DNA of 26,044 nt from JAEUSG01 sp964590225 (lineage in GTDB: Bacteria; Fibrobacterota; OXYB2-FULL-49-7; JAEUSG01): assembly GCA_964590225.1 (NCBI GenBank), contig CAZPWS010000046.1, forward strand, positions 1-26,044, written 5' to 3'. How positions within the stretch are numbered: position 1 is the first letter of the stretch; the number at the start of each line of letters is the position of its first letter. Positions 8,138-19,300 of the stretch are shown here, piece by piece. Made by a program: the position numbers and the translations under genes. The notes under the pieces were generated by a model. That model saw only the letters and a list, made by a program, of their open reading frames with translations, did no database searches and had not been told where the DNA came from.

Positions 8138-9436
8138 TTAATCTATAGGACCGACATCTCTCTTCGGCCACTCATGTTTGAACTTCAGTGGTTTTTGCCC
8201 ATAGGAAAAAGGGTTTTTGTCGCACGAAGAACAGGGCACTCCCAAAGAAACCTTTAAGACAGATCCCTCTTTGACAGTTTTATCTGTAAACCATAGATTT
8301 CCAAATTTATCAATACTATCCCCGTTACCTGACCATAATTTTGTAATGCCATCCCCACCAACTATAAGCCTTTCGGTTTTTGCGGATAGTATGTCATGCT
8401 CATAAAGGTTGAACTTGTTTGTGTCATCTTCTGCAATCCAGTATAACTTACCCAAGTCCCACCGTAAAAGTAAAGAGCGAGCTTTTGCATCCGCAATAAA
8501 ATCAATAACTCTATCCTTAACTCTAAATCTATAAATCTTATTAACACCCTGTCGCTGAAAATAAATTGTGTCTCTTGATGCAGAATATGCCATAGCCTGA
8601 AAATGGCCAGTATATGTTCCCTCATTGTTGGGAAAACGAATCTTCAATTCGTCGATAGAATCGTGAATTTCATCAAAATTTTCGGTATAGCCTATCAATT
8701 TAGATCCATTAGCAAACCAAAGTATCCCATTGTTATCAATCATTAGGTTTCTGGATACCGCACCACCGTTATGATTGGGGAGGCCATCTGGCGACTGCCA
8801 TACTGCTTTGCTCTCGCCCGTCGTCATGTCAAATTTATAAATTTTACCAGTAGGATAACCAATTCCGAATATTACATTGTGGTGATGGTCTATTGCTATA
8901 TCCTGAATCCCGTCACCTGGAGCAAATACGCTGTTTTTTTTATTAAGATCACTCAGCGTTCCGCTTGTGACATCATAACAATAAAGATGTGAACCTCTAA
9001 AAAATTTGGGGTAAAACTCCAATTCCCGTATATAGGGATACACATCCATTGTTGTGGCCGTAGCGAAAAACATTTTGCCACCATAATAGCGAATAGAGGT
9101 ATGAACCTTACCAGCAGCATCGAAAGGTTTAGTGGGGAAAGCCTCGGAAGAAACCCAATTCCTATTTTTTTTTGAGGCTTCCTTTACCGTTCCTATTTTT
9201 ATAAAAAGATCTTTTTTATCATCAAATTTGAAGAATGCAATATCTTTTTGAGGAGAGATATAGTCCCAATCATTATGGCCGCATGCTATGTAAATGGTAC
9301 CATCAGCATCCCGTCCCATGCTATTCCAGATACCGGTAAAAACAGAATCAACCAAGTATTTTTTACTAACAACATCTCTTCCGATTACCATATTAATTGT
9401 CAAAAGAAGAATAAAAAATAGATACCAAATTCTCAT
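8138..9436 (-). CDS. Secreted beta-propeller-like protein of unknown function
   Basis: A 432-residue exported protein. I chose the ATG at 9436 because AAAGGGGGGGG stands just upstream and it begins directly with a signal peptide (MRIWYLFFILLLTINMVIG); a GTG nine codons earlier is less likely. The mature part has repeating beta-strand units of the NHL/SMP-30 kind, such as GRDADGTIYIACG, DIAIDHHHNVIFGIG, TGKIYKFDMTTGESKAVW, NLMIDNNGILWFANGSK, TIYFQRQGVNKIYRF and KFGNLWFTDK. These suggest a six- or seven-bladed propeller. A CSSC near the C-terminus could be a disulfide or metal site. It lies downstream of the GT-C-like gene on the same strand and converges on the acetyltransferase gene, with 45 bp between them and no clear terminator. 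No enzymatic motif was recognised. Confidence 0.75.
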   Translation of the reverse strand: MRIWYLFFILLLTINMVIGRDVVSKKYLVDSVFTGIWNSMGRDADGTIYIACGHNDWDYISPQKDIAFFKFDDKKDLFIKIGTVKEASKKNRNWVSSEAFPTKPFDAAGKVHTSIRYYGGKMFFATATTMDVYPYIRELEFYPKFFRGSHLYCYDVTSGTLSDLNKKNSVFAPGDGIQDIAIDHHHNVIFGIGYPTGKIYKFDMTTGESKAVWQSPDGLPNHNGGAVSRNLMIDNNGILWFANGSKLIGYTENFDEIHDSIDELKIRFPNNEGTYTGHFQAMAYSASRDTIYFQRQGVNKIYRFRVKDRVIDFIADAKARSLLLRWDLGKLYWIAEDDTNKFNLYEHDILSAKTERLIVGGDGITKLWSGNGDSIDKFGNLWFTDKTVKEGSVLKVSLGVPCSSCDKNPFSYGQKPLKFKHEWPKRDVGPID

Positions 9437-9508
9437 ACCCCCCCCTTTAAAAACGACTGTCACGAGAAAGTATATAGTGAAATCATATCAAAGAAGGCAA
9501 AGGCTAAA

Positions 9509-11539
9509 TTATTTGGTTTTATAAATTGCCACATACTCATTTTCAAAAACCGTATTTACAATTGGCGTATTTGCAAATAACGGAATAGGGCAAAACCTCT
9601 TTGAGTGTACCAAATAATCAATATCATTGTCGGCTATCAATCTTTTAATTTTATCAAAATCGGAACTGTTATAAATTTCTGAGACCACAACAGCTCTATC
9701 CTTTATCAAATTACGATTTGTGGTCACCCAAAATTCTGACTCCAGATAAAAATAACGCTCCGAAAACGCCGAATAATTAAAGAAAGGGGCTGCGATACGG
9801 TCGGACATTATTAGCGAGTTTAAAGGAGTGTGGTGTTTAAGAAACAACATCGCCTCATATTCCCCTTTTGAGAACGAAGAAGCATTGTCATGTAGTTGAT
9901 CGGCACGGATGATTTTGTCAAACCTATTGTATTGTAAACCCTGCTTCCATATTTTCACAAAACCCACAAAGAGAGCGAAAAGAGAAACGACAACAAGAAC
10001 AATTGCAGAGAACCTCCATTTATAAATACGATATAAAGAGATGACCGCTGCGATTGTAATGAACAATTGGGCATAAGCTATGAAATAGGAATTGTTTATG
10101 CCAAAGTTGAATACCAAGCTTGCAATAACAAATACAAAGGCCAAGCTCAATAACGCCAAGATAAACGAACGGTTAACACTTTGTCGGAATAGCGTCGAAA
10201 AAACAATTAATGACAATTGCCATAAAAATTGGGAGGATATTAATATCGGCAATAGAAATGCTACATTTATAATTGTGCTTGTTTCAATTGCAATTTTACT
10301 GTGTGCAATTAAACTATTAATTCTTCTTGTAAATTCTTGTAAGTTAACTAACTGACCATATTCTGGATTTTGAGCTACTTGTCTATAAATAAACATATAG
10401 GCAAACAAAAAGAGGGAACCCGTTACTATCATAGAAATCAAATGTTTGGCTTTTCCTTGCCGACAAAGAACAAAAGCAATAATGGGAATTGTTGTAACAA
10501 CTAATACAGGATACAAAACTCCTTTTGCAAGTATTGTACCAGCAAGAGAAATAGAAAAAAGAACCATTTTACCTGGTATATCTGACTGGGAATCATTAAG
10601 TAGCAGATAATGACAATAAATAAATGGAATCAGAAAAATAAGGCTAAAGAGATATGAACCCGTAATATAGAAGATGTGCAACGAATGAGTTGCAGGAACA
10701 CCACAAATATTCCCTGAGAAGAAAAACAGCAAAGTACCAGTAATCGCAAAGAGACTACTGTATCCACATACTCTCAGGAGAAAAACAAGCAAACCTGTAG
10801 ACAAGTATAAAATGAAAGTTATTCCTGCAAAATGTATTAAAGAATCGAAATATGGAATGCCAGTTATATAGTGTATAGCAGCAATATGAATTTCAATACC
10901 ATAATGATAGAAATGATACAACCCTTTTAACGCAAGCGTTTCTGGCGGCAATCCGATATTCACTGCATGCGCATGTGAGAGAATATAACTTACATCGGGA
11001 TATATATTTGAATAGTCGTTTTTGGATGGATGACCGGAGGTATATATGGTCAATAGAACATACAAACCGATAATGAGCATTATAACGATACAATACAAAA
11101 CAGTTTTTGGACTGATTGCTGATACAACAGCTGACTTATTTATATGCATACATGGCTTTATGTTTTTAAAAATCAACCCTATAATAATTAGCGACAGCGT
11201 AGGAGCGGCGAGAAAAATCATGAATTTTATTTTAAGAAGAGAGAATACAATAAAAACAAACTGTTCAAACAAAATACCAACCGGATAGGAAAAGATCAAA
11301 TATTCATATCTGCTTCTGCCGGAATTAAAAAAAGAAATAGTAAGGAGTAAACCAGGCAGGATAATGTAAACAAAAAGATACAGAGAGTACTTGGCTAAAT
11401 CGAAAATTGAGATTATTGATGAGTGGAGCACCAGAACAAACAATAAAGTGATGAAAGAAATCAAGAGTGCAATAGATATTTTTACTTGATTATTCAAAAA
11501 AAGTTGCCTATTTTGAATTATTATTAATGTGCGTAACAC
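9509..11539 (-). CDS. Polytopic membrane protein, GT-C glycosyltransferase-like
   Basis: A 676-residue protein with a dozen or more predicted membrane segments from about residue 20 to 540, followed by a soluble C-terminal domain of about 130 residues ending ENEYVAIYKTK. A long periplasmic-type loop after the early helices contains SGHPSKNDYSNIYPDVSY and a conserved-looking HFYHYGIEIH. Acidic residues in such a loop are the catalytic hallmark of GT-C enzymes that use polyprenyl-phosphate sugars. The topology and the final domain resemble uncharacterised bacterial GT-C-like proteins, but no specific family signature was identified. The start is GTG 11539 with no visible Shine-Dalgarno, and another start a few codons in is possible. 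It is divergent from a second, unrelated-looking polytopic protein. Confidence 0.65.
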   Translation of the reverse strand: MLRTLIIIQNRQLFLNNQVKISIALLISFITLLFVLVLHSSIISIFDLAKYSLYLFVYIILPGLLLTISFFNSGRSRYEYLIFSYPVGILFEQFVFIVFSLLKIKFMIFLAAPTLSLIIIGLIFKNIKPCMHINKSAVVSAISPKTVLYCIVIMLIIGLYVLLTIYTSGHPSKNDYSNIYPDVSYILSHAHAVNIGLPPETLALKGLYHFYHYGIEIHIAAIHYITGIPYFDSLIHFAGITFILYLSTGLLVFLLRVCGYSSLFAITGTLLFFFSGNICGVPATHSLHIFYITGSYLFSLIFLIPFIYCHYLLLNDSQSDIPGKMVLFSISLAGTILAKGVLYPVLVVTTIPIIAFVLCRQGKAKHLISMIVTGSLFLFAYMFIYRQVAQNPEYGQLVNLQEFTRRINSLIAHSKIAIETSTIINVAFLLPILISSQFLWQLSLIVFSTLFRQSVNRSFILALLSLAFVFVIASLVFNFGINNSYFIAYAQLFITIAAVISLYRIYKWRFSAIVLVVVSLFALFVGFVKIWKQGLQYNRFDKIIRADQLHDNASSFSKGEYEAMLFLKHHTPLNSLIMSDRIAAPFFNYSAFSERYFYLESEFWVTTNRNLIKDRAVVVSEIYNSSDFDKIKRLIADNDIDYLVHSKRFCPIPLFANTPIVNTVFENEYVAIYKTK

Positions 11540-11601
11540 TTGACTATTTGATTTATCGGATAAATTTAATAAATTGAGCCAGATGGGGTCAACCTAAGTT
11601 T

Positions 11602-13137
11602 ATGCTGTCACTTAAACTCACAGTAATCGGCTGGATTTTTGTGATTACCTCCATGCTTGCAGGTATAGCTGGATGTTTTGCGATGCGGTACACACTTTGG
11701 CCAGGTGTTCACGATGATGGTGTTGCTTACACAACGAGAATAATCAACAGGGCAGGTGGTTTGGGAAACAATTTTTCTGTTTATACCCATGCTCTAATGC
11801 GTTACAACAACAGCACAACCGTGAGGGGACATGGTCAACTTTACCACGGCATTATGTCCAGAATTATCCGAAACGCCACATATAAACAGCTCTTGAAGAC
11901 GATGTATGATCTTAATCTTATAACTTTCATTTTGTCCTTTGTGCTGTTTTCTATCACAATATATCGTAAGATCAAAGGGCTGTTTATTAAGAATAGCAAA
12001 GTAATTGCATCGGTTTTGTCTGTTCCATTTGCCTACGCAATTGCGGCCGTAATGCTATACCTTCAGGGGCGTCCCGAACATGGCATTCCGCTTTTATTGG
12101 TTATCTCCCATTTATTCCGCCATGCTATACGATCTGGAAAAGTTATTGCGTGCGCCGATGGCATTGAAATAGGACTTGTTGCAGCAATATCTCCACTGCC
12201 CGGTGTATTATTGTGGCTCTCAAAAACCATACTTATCTGTTTTGGAGAAGCAAAATTTTATCCCGTAGTGTCAAAAGTGGCAAAAATGTACCTATTGTCC
12301 TTAATCGCTTGGTTTATTTCAACAAGCTTGTTCTTTGATGGTTCTTTAATAGCGCTAATTATGAATGATGCTGGAGTTGGTATGGGACTAATGAATTTTT
12401 TTCCCAGTGCGCTTTTAACATATTGGATTGCCCATGACTTTTTTCCGCTTTTGGGGCTTTTTTTTCTTGTGGTTGTTGCTGCCTTTTTGCATTTTTTATT
12501 TGTCAATATTTGCGACAAAAACTTACCTCTTCGCATGCTCGTTATAGTAGCACCCCTACTGCTGATACTTTCTTACGCTGTTTGGAATAATGGCATAGCC
12601 TTTGCCGGCAAGCACTATTCGTTTATTCCCTTTCTGCCAAGCATGGCATTGTGGTTGATTAACAAAAATAGTCTTCATACTAACAAAAATCTTATAACAA
12701 TCCTACTCGCATCAATAATTCTTTGTTTTCCGGCCCTTGGTTTTGCGCGACTAATTTTTTTGCAAAAAGCCGCGATTTCAGAAGGGCTCTCTTTCGAAAC
12801 TGCACTTTTTGAAATCGAGAAGATAAAAATGAATCTTAAGAATGATGAAGTAATCATGATTGACAGCCATATCAACAAGCGATCCGCTGTTGTGTTCGAC
12901 TCTCCTCCGTGGAAAATGCGAAGCTTGCCCAAAACATCCATTGCGGATGCAGAAAAAGCACTTGGCTTTACTGTAAAACACTACCTTATACTACAATACA
13001 GCCGGAGACCACCGGTAGTTCCAGGTTTTACGCTCTCGCTTGACCGCTTTGTATCGAAACCCATAAAAATATTTGGTAAAACATTACTTTTTTTTGGCCC
13101 TGGCTATAGCTATGCTCTATACGACCGACAGGAATAG
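11602..13137 (+). CDS. Polytopic membrane protein, GT-C-like
   Basis: A 511-residue protein with an N-terminal membrane anchor (about residues 7-28). It is followed at once by an external loop containing WPGVHDDGVAYTTRI, then roughly ten further membrane segments, and a soluble tail from about residue 395 ending GYSYALYDRQE. An acidic pair in the first external loop is the pattern seen in GT-C transferases of the ArnT/PMT type, so transfer of a lipid-linked sugar is a plausible but unproven role. ATG 11602 follows GATGGGGTC at a long distance, so initiation is weakly supported. Its 3' end is 52 nt before a hairpin that could stop transcription. A transporter or polymer-export component is the main alternative. 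Confidence 0.6.
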   Translation: MLSLKLTVIGWIFVITSMLAGIAGCFAMRYTLWPGVHDDGVAYTTRIINRAGGLGNNFSVYTHALMRYNNSTTVRGHGQLYHGIMSRIIRNATYKQLLKTMYDLNLITFILSFVLFSITIYRKIKGLFIKNSKVIASVLSVPFAYAIAAVMLYLQGRPEHGIPLLLVISHLFRHAIRSGKVIACADGIEIGLVAAISPLPGVLLWLSKTILICFGEAKFYPVVSKVAKMYLLSLIAWFISTSLFFDGSLIALIMNDAGVGMGLMNFFPSALLTYWIAHDFFPLLGLFFLVVVAAFLHFLFVNICDKNLPLRMLVIVAPLLLILSYAVWNNGIAFAGKHYSFIPFLPSMALWLINKNSLHTNKNLITILLASIILCFPALGFARLIFLQKAAISEGLSFETALFEIEKIKMNLKNDEVIMIDSHINKRSAVVFDSPPWKMRSLPKTSIADAEKALGFTVKHYLILQYSRRPPVVPGFTLSLDRFVSKPIKIFGKTLLFFGPGYSYALYDRQE

Positions 13138-13182
13138 TATCTGTAATGTCCAAAAATGTAACACCAAAAATCGATTTATTTT

Positions 13183-13210
13183 AAAAAGTGTGATATATGT
13201 CACATTTTTT
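13183..13210. promoter_or_regulatory. CRP-like palindrome that also forms a terminator-like hairpin
   Basis: TGTGA (13189-13193), six bases, then TCACA (13200-13204) is the canonical half-site arrangement of the cAMP receptor protein family. It is flanked by five A on the left and six T on the right. It ends eight bases before the -35 element of the promoter for the giant gene. Folded as RNA, the same bases give an approximately 11-bp stem (one G-U) followed by T residues, so it could also terminate the upstream membrane-protein transcript. Which role is used cannot be told from sequence. Confidence 0.55.
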
Positions 13211-13211
13211 A

Positions 13212-13240
13212 TTGACATCCACACTGATTTGTGTTAGATA
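13212..13240 (+). promoter_or_regulatory. Sigma70-type promoter of the giant exported protein gene
   Basis: A perfect -35 TTGACA (13212-13217), a 17-bp spacer and a -10 TAGATA (13235-13240) predict a start of transcription near 13247. That gives a leader of about 125 nt before ATG 13374. The CRP-like palindrome is centred roughly 50 bp upstream of the predicted start. Confidence 0.7.
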
Positions 13241-13373
13241 TAAAGCTGGAGGATGTTTAAGCGCTTAATCTTTCATTCGTATCGTTCGCCTCTCCCCTTT
13301 AAAAAGCGGCTCGAGGCACTTACAAAAGGCAGTGGCGCTTATCTATCTTTCAGAAAAGAATGGGGGCGCTATT

Positions 13374-16300
13374 ATGAAAACTACTACATCTACAAAACTG
13401 ATTTTGACTCTGTCATTATTTTTTGCAATATCCGTATTTCCACAAAGCGATAGCACTGCAAAAATATGGGTTAGCCGTTCAGTTGCGCAAGATACAATAT
13501 ATTATGAAGGCGCACCGGATAGTTCCATAGCCACTGTCTCACTTAAGGCGTGGGCAAGCGGTGATTCAATTTTTACCGGCCAACCCATAGATGTGGCCAT
13601 ACTAACTGATAACAGTTCTTCAATGTCTCAAAGAACCCCGGGAACCCGCGATTGGATTCCCCCAATAAGCCGAATACAGGGGACATACAATGCTTCAGTC
13701 AATTTTATAGATTCCTTCATGAATACAAACGACAGAATTGCACATTTGCGTTTTTGTCGAATTGTCGATACTCCTTATGCTTTCTCTACTAATTTTTCTG
13801 CCGTAAAAGCGCGTATGGATACTACAATCGATGGAACAGGGCGCGTAAATGGTGTTAACCATGATGGTACCGCTCTATGGACAGGTATTCTTACATCAAT
13901 CCGTTATGTTATGGCAAATAGACGACCAGGCATCCAACCAGTAATCATCGCGCTTACAGACGGTGCCGATAACGCCTCCGGCTCTTACGGTTCATATTGG
14001 CGAAGCTGGATGCCAAATTTGGGCAGCACACAAACGAGAGCTGTTGACTCTGTTGTAAAAGTACTGGACTCCATCAGAAATGCCCTAGGTCCTAACGCCA
14101 TCAAAGTTTTTACCATCAATCTTGGCGTAACAACAGGCTCGACCTATATGCAACGCATTGCCGCTGCTGGCAATGGATCGTGGGCGTACTCGGCAACCGG
14201 CACCGACCTCGACTCCATATTCCAGAACATCGGCCAAAGGCTTTCTGATGTGGTTGGAAGAAGCATATCACCAGGAGTGCCCGTATTGATTGATGTTCTT
14301 GGACCAGGCATTCATTATGTTCCAGGCTCTTTTTCGTATCGAACAGGCATTGGTTTTGTCACACCTTCTTTTAATATTGACACCGTTAATGGCTTTACTC
14401 GTCTATCTTTTGGCGCAGACACCATAAGACTTGAACATTTCCTTGATATACAATATCAAATCACAGCATCTATGAGCAAACCTGATATTTTCAAAGATTC
14501 ATTAATGCGCACAAACAACACTTTCGGTGATGCAGCAAACTATTCACTGCTGCAATACAAAGATATTAAAGACACTGTCATATCCCGGCCCATAGAAAGA
14601 AACTGGGTGAGCGTAAAAAGCGGCATAAGCGGCCTTTTTTTATCGGAATCACTATCCACAATAGCTCCACCCTCAGCAACAAAGCTAATTCCACTTATAT
14701 ACTCGTATTCCACACCAGCAGTATATCCTTCAACAACACTCTTTTCTATACTACGGCAGCAAGCCACAAATGTAACTCAACTCACTTCAGTTAGTGCACA
14801 ATGGTTTTTCCAGCCAAATGCAGGCTGGACTGCGCCGCATTACAACGGTATTCAGGCAGCAGCAAGAGATGTTGAAATAACCGTCCCTTACAATTACGCT
14901 GATCAGGATACTCTATCAATCCAATTCAGCCACAGAGGCAGGACATTTAGTGACTATTTGGTATTTTCTTCGTCCGACTCTTCAACCGCTGAATATATCG
15001 TTGGCATAGCAATTGACAACGATACAATTCAACCTGGTTTTATTAACCCGCCAAGACTCGTTATTACCGGGAACAGGTCACAATTAAACTCATCATCTTT
15101 CTCTGTTCCACTTTTTTCAAGGGCGATTACCAATAGAAACAATGTGCTACCAATCGCGTCCACATGGAGCATTGAACAGTTTAATGCCGCATCGTTTTAC
15201 CTTTCACCAATATTTCAGGGAACACATACTCAACGAACTTTATCTTTTAATCTGCCTGAAGCTGGATTTACACAAAGCGATTCAGGCATAATACGAATAA
15301 CAGACGGATCATTCACCTTTGCACTTTACCTTGTAATAAGAGACACAACAAATTACGATACTACGGATGTTGTTGCTATCTATAACAACTTTTACAACGG
15401 CTATTCACCAACAATCGAAGCAGCTTACCAACTACAGATGTCAAACACATCAATGAATGCATTTCTTGGAGACACAATAACCTTGTACGCTCTGCGATTT
15501 GATTCAAATGGGGCAGCCATAAACTATCTCGGAATGGCCAATGCTACATGGCAGATAAATGGAGGTACGCCTACTATTGGCCCGCAAATAAACTTTACTT
15601 CACAAAACGCACTACAGACAGATCGAATAACAGTTACATATGTCAATGAATGGGGACGGACCCTAACTTCGACTTTCACAATTAATTGGGGTTTCGGAAG
15701 AGAACGATATCTTTTTATAGAGTCGCAGCCTGGAGAATTAGGAAGTTCTGCACAGTCCCCTCTTGACTCAATATCAATACAAGCTGGAGCAACAGACACC
15801 ATACGGGGAATATACGCAGTAATCCGCGATGAGTACGGCTTTTGCGTTGATGATGGTAATTCAACAAACAGCACAATCTGGGGTTTCGGCAATCCAGCTG
15901 CCTTAACTTATCTATCCATACCTGGCCCCACCGACTCTACCACTGCATGCTGGATTTACAAAAAAGAATCACCTGCAGAACCAACAGCTTTTTTCCTGAC
16001 GGCAAATGGACTCCAATCTGCCGGAATTGAAGGAAAAAAAGATTCATTAAAAGTAAGACTGGTCAACTATAATTATTCACATATTGAAATAGTAGCTGGC
16101 GGCTATTTTCAAGGCTTTGTGCCAGGTGATATAATACCTAGAAATACCGTTTTACAAACTGGTTGTGACAGGTCTGTGCGAGTCTATGTTCACGCAATTT
16201 ACAATGACTCAATGTACGACATTAAGCCGGTATTCTGGTCAAACTCGGCCGCATCAGCAATAAATCCGGAAGCAAACTTTTTCGGTGTTTACTACTCAAT

Positions 16301-19300
16301 ATCACCAATAGCCTACTCCCCTCTTGATACAGTTTTTGCCCATTTTATTACAGATAACGGTGTTAGCATATTTGACACTCTTCTTTTTAGCGTTGACTAT
16401 CCAACTACTGCTTCTGTAAGAATAGATACAAGTAAAGGAACTGCTTCAGGTGTACGAACGGTGGAAGTAGTGGGCAACCTTTCCCAACTGCGAAGCAAAA
16501 CTATTAGGCTATACTCATTCGCTAAACCTACCTGTCCACAAATGCCGGAACAGCCTGCTTTTGGAGCATGGAGCTCGACAGTAACAGATCCGTGGATCGT
16601 ACCATTCGTCAACAAGAACTCCACTTGTTCTCTTGTAATACCGTTATCAGCCATACCCGTGTCAAAAGGTAACCACTCGCTTACGGGAACAATCCTGTTT
16701 AGAGACTTGAATCTGACCGATATAATCACCATAAGAATAGTAGATACAACTGATTATGACACACTTGACTGCCTAATACCGGATACAACGACCATACCAT
16801 CAGTAACCACCTTTGACTCATATCTACAGAAGCGTTTTTCGACCACATACACAATGAGAGCTGGCGATACCATTAATCTCCTCTCCCGCTTTTACGATAT
16901 TAACGCCATACCAAACAATAGTGGGTTAATACCAAAATATGTCGGCACCGATACCGTTCGATGGGAAATCAGAACCGGTGTCACTTCTCCGTCTTTCCAA
17001 ATAGGGAGCCGTTTAAAACATACCCGAACAGTATCGGGAACCATTGACACTATTGTGGTAACATATCCCTCTGCTTTACGGGCAAACCTTCCGGCAGCCG
17101 ACTACCCAATCGGCGTTTCGGAGCTTTCACACAAAGTTATAGTTCACTGGATACCTGCTGCAGCCAATAACATAAGGCTCTCTCTATCGGACCTACCATC
17201 AGCTACGCCGCTACTAAATGACACCATCACTTTGTCGGATACCGAAGATTCTGTCACCCTTTATGCGATTGTGTATGATTATTATGGCAATGTTGTATCA
17301 AACGCGGACAAGCAACTGTGGTCAACAGATTCGGCAACATGGCTCGATCTGCCAACTACCGAGACTCATATTGGAACTATTGTTCGAAAGGCTGCTCCTC
17401 CCTTTTTGGCACTTTTCCGCGTCGAAGCCCTTTTACCCGGCAACTCTTATCTTGGTTCTGGTATTTATTCCCCACTCCAAAACTTAACCACTTACGCTTA
17501 TATCAAAACGGGTAATTTTACAATTGATCAACTTAGTATAATTTCGGGATCAGCGCAGCCATTACAAACAACGCTTGGCCGAACAATTAATGCTGGCGAT
17601 AGCATAGAAAACTCAGACACACTGCTTGTACAAAGCTGCGATGAAACGGTAACCCTTCAGGCTCTTGTTCATAGTACAAATCCTGCGCTCGGTAACAATG
17701 GCTGGTTTAACCAAGCTATACAATGGATAGACACTATCTCAACATCAATAGCATCCAACTACAATTATTCACCAGATAACTCATTTCGTCGCTTTTTCGT
17801 AAAAGCAAACCACCTCTCTTTTTCCAAGACAATTCATTTTAAAATACTTCCCGAATACGCCCGCTCCCTATCCATTATTCCTACCACAAATGACAAAAGA
17901 TTCGTTGTTGAAGGTGACACTACAAGGATAAGACAAGCTTCATTGCAACTCACTGCAAGGCTAACAACAAACTGCGGTAGAAGCGTGGATACAACAGTAC
18001 AGTGGAGTACACATGGGTTCTCATTCGCCTATTGGCTCTTTGACTTCCAATATCAGCTTGGAAGCGCCCAATCGAGCTCAAAGATGCTTTCCTTTACAGC
18101 GATCTCAAGAGACACCCTTCCACAATCGGATAGCGGATACATTGTAATTACCTATACCGACAATGCCTCATATCCTGTTAAAACATTTAGAGACACAGTT
18201 AAACTTGTCATTAAAGATATAACGGACTACGATACGGTCGATGTTGTCGCTCTGGTCCCCTACACAACATACCGCGAGACAGTAGATAAGGATGGTCTGT
18301 ACGACGCTTATAACTCTGCAAGAACCTTGACAGTTGCAGCCGGAGATAATTTGCAAATTTCTCCTCTACTTTACGATATAAATGCCAATGGCATGAAGTA
18401 TATCGGAATTGGAAAAATACCAGGCAGAAACTATTACACAGAGTGGTTTCTTAACGGAGTTCAACAGTTCCGGCCAGATACACTTTTTTCGTACATCGTA
18501 AACACCGTAAAAACAGACACCATAGTGTCAGTTGTCCGTGGCGGAGACGGCCATGTTATCGCATCAGATACAATGATAATTAATTGGACACCAGGTAGAG
18601 GACGACATATACACCTTGAAAGTCAGCCTGGCGCAACAAATGTACCTCCATCACCGATAGATACCCTTGTCATGACCGGATTAACTCAATCAGACACCAT
18701 CTACGCTGTAATTAGAGATGAATTTTATAACTTTGTTTCGAATGCAAAAGTGACACGGTGGACGATGACCCCAGCAAGTTATTATAACTACCTGCAAATA
18801 CCACCTGCGAACTATCCAACCAACGAAGGAACTCTATTGAAGCTCTCCTCACCCGAAACCGCAGAAATCTTCGCTTTTATAGGCCGCATAGAGAGGAACA
18901 CAGAAATCGCAGGCATAATAATCGGAACGGTTTCAAGGGATACAACCTTTGTTAAACTCTCACCGTACGACTATTCCGCAATAAGCCTTGTGTCCGCGAC
19001 AACCAACATTGAGGATACAAATGGAACGAAATATGGCATAGGCGCATCGATTCCATCCAATACCGTGCTCAAATTAACCGCGCTTGAAGATCCAATAACA
19101 GTAAGAGCACTTCTGCTTAGAAACGACACTACCGCATGGGAATCGCAACCAGTATCTTGGAGAGTGAGCGGTTCTTCGGTACAGGAGACAATTTTGCCGA
19201 CAGGAACAAGTGCTTCTCTGACACCGCTTAGGGCAAGCATCTCCCCAGACACCCTCTTTGCGCTTAAGCTGACAGCAAACGGCGATACCCTAACAGACAC

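Noticed and set aside
9464..9508. Promoter for the propeller gene (TATATA or TATACT with TTGCCT upstream on the minus strand)
   Set aside because: Spacing is 19-21 bp with a poor -35, so I do not list it; transcription from the upstream membrane-protein gene is as likely.
13247..13373. Possible c-di-GMP (GEMM) or other known riboswitch in the leader of the giant gene
   Set aside because: The conserved core bases and helices of the classes I know are not present.
13253..13453. A 66-residue + strand ORF directly after GGAGG in the leader of the giant gene
   Set aside because: The GGAGG touches the ATG with no spacing, the product is unrecognised, and the frame overlaps the signal-peptide region of the giant protein, which has its own ribosome site. 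A leader peptide cannot be fully excluded.
14580..18970. CRISPR-like or nucleotide-level tandem repeat inside the giant gene
   Set aside because: The repetition is visible only at protein level with a period of about 480 residues; no short identical DNA repeats with spacers were seen.
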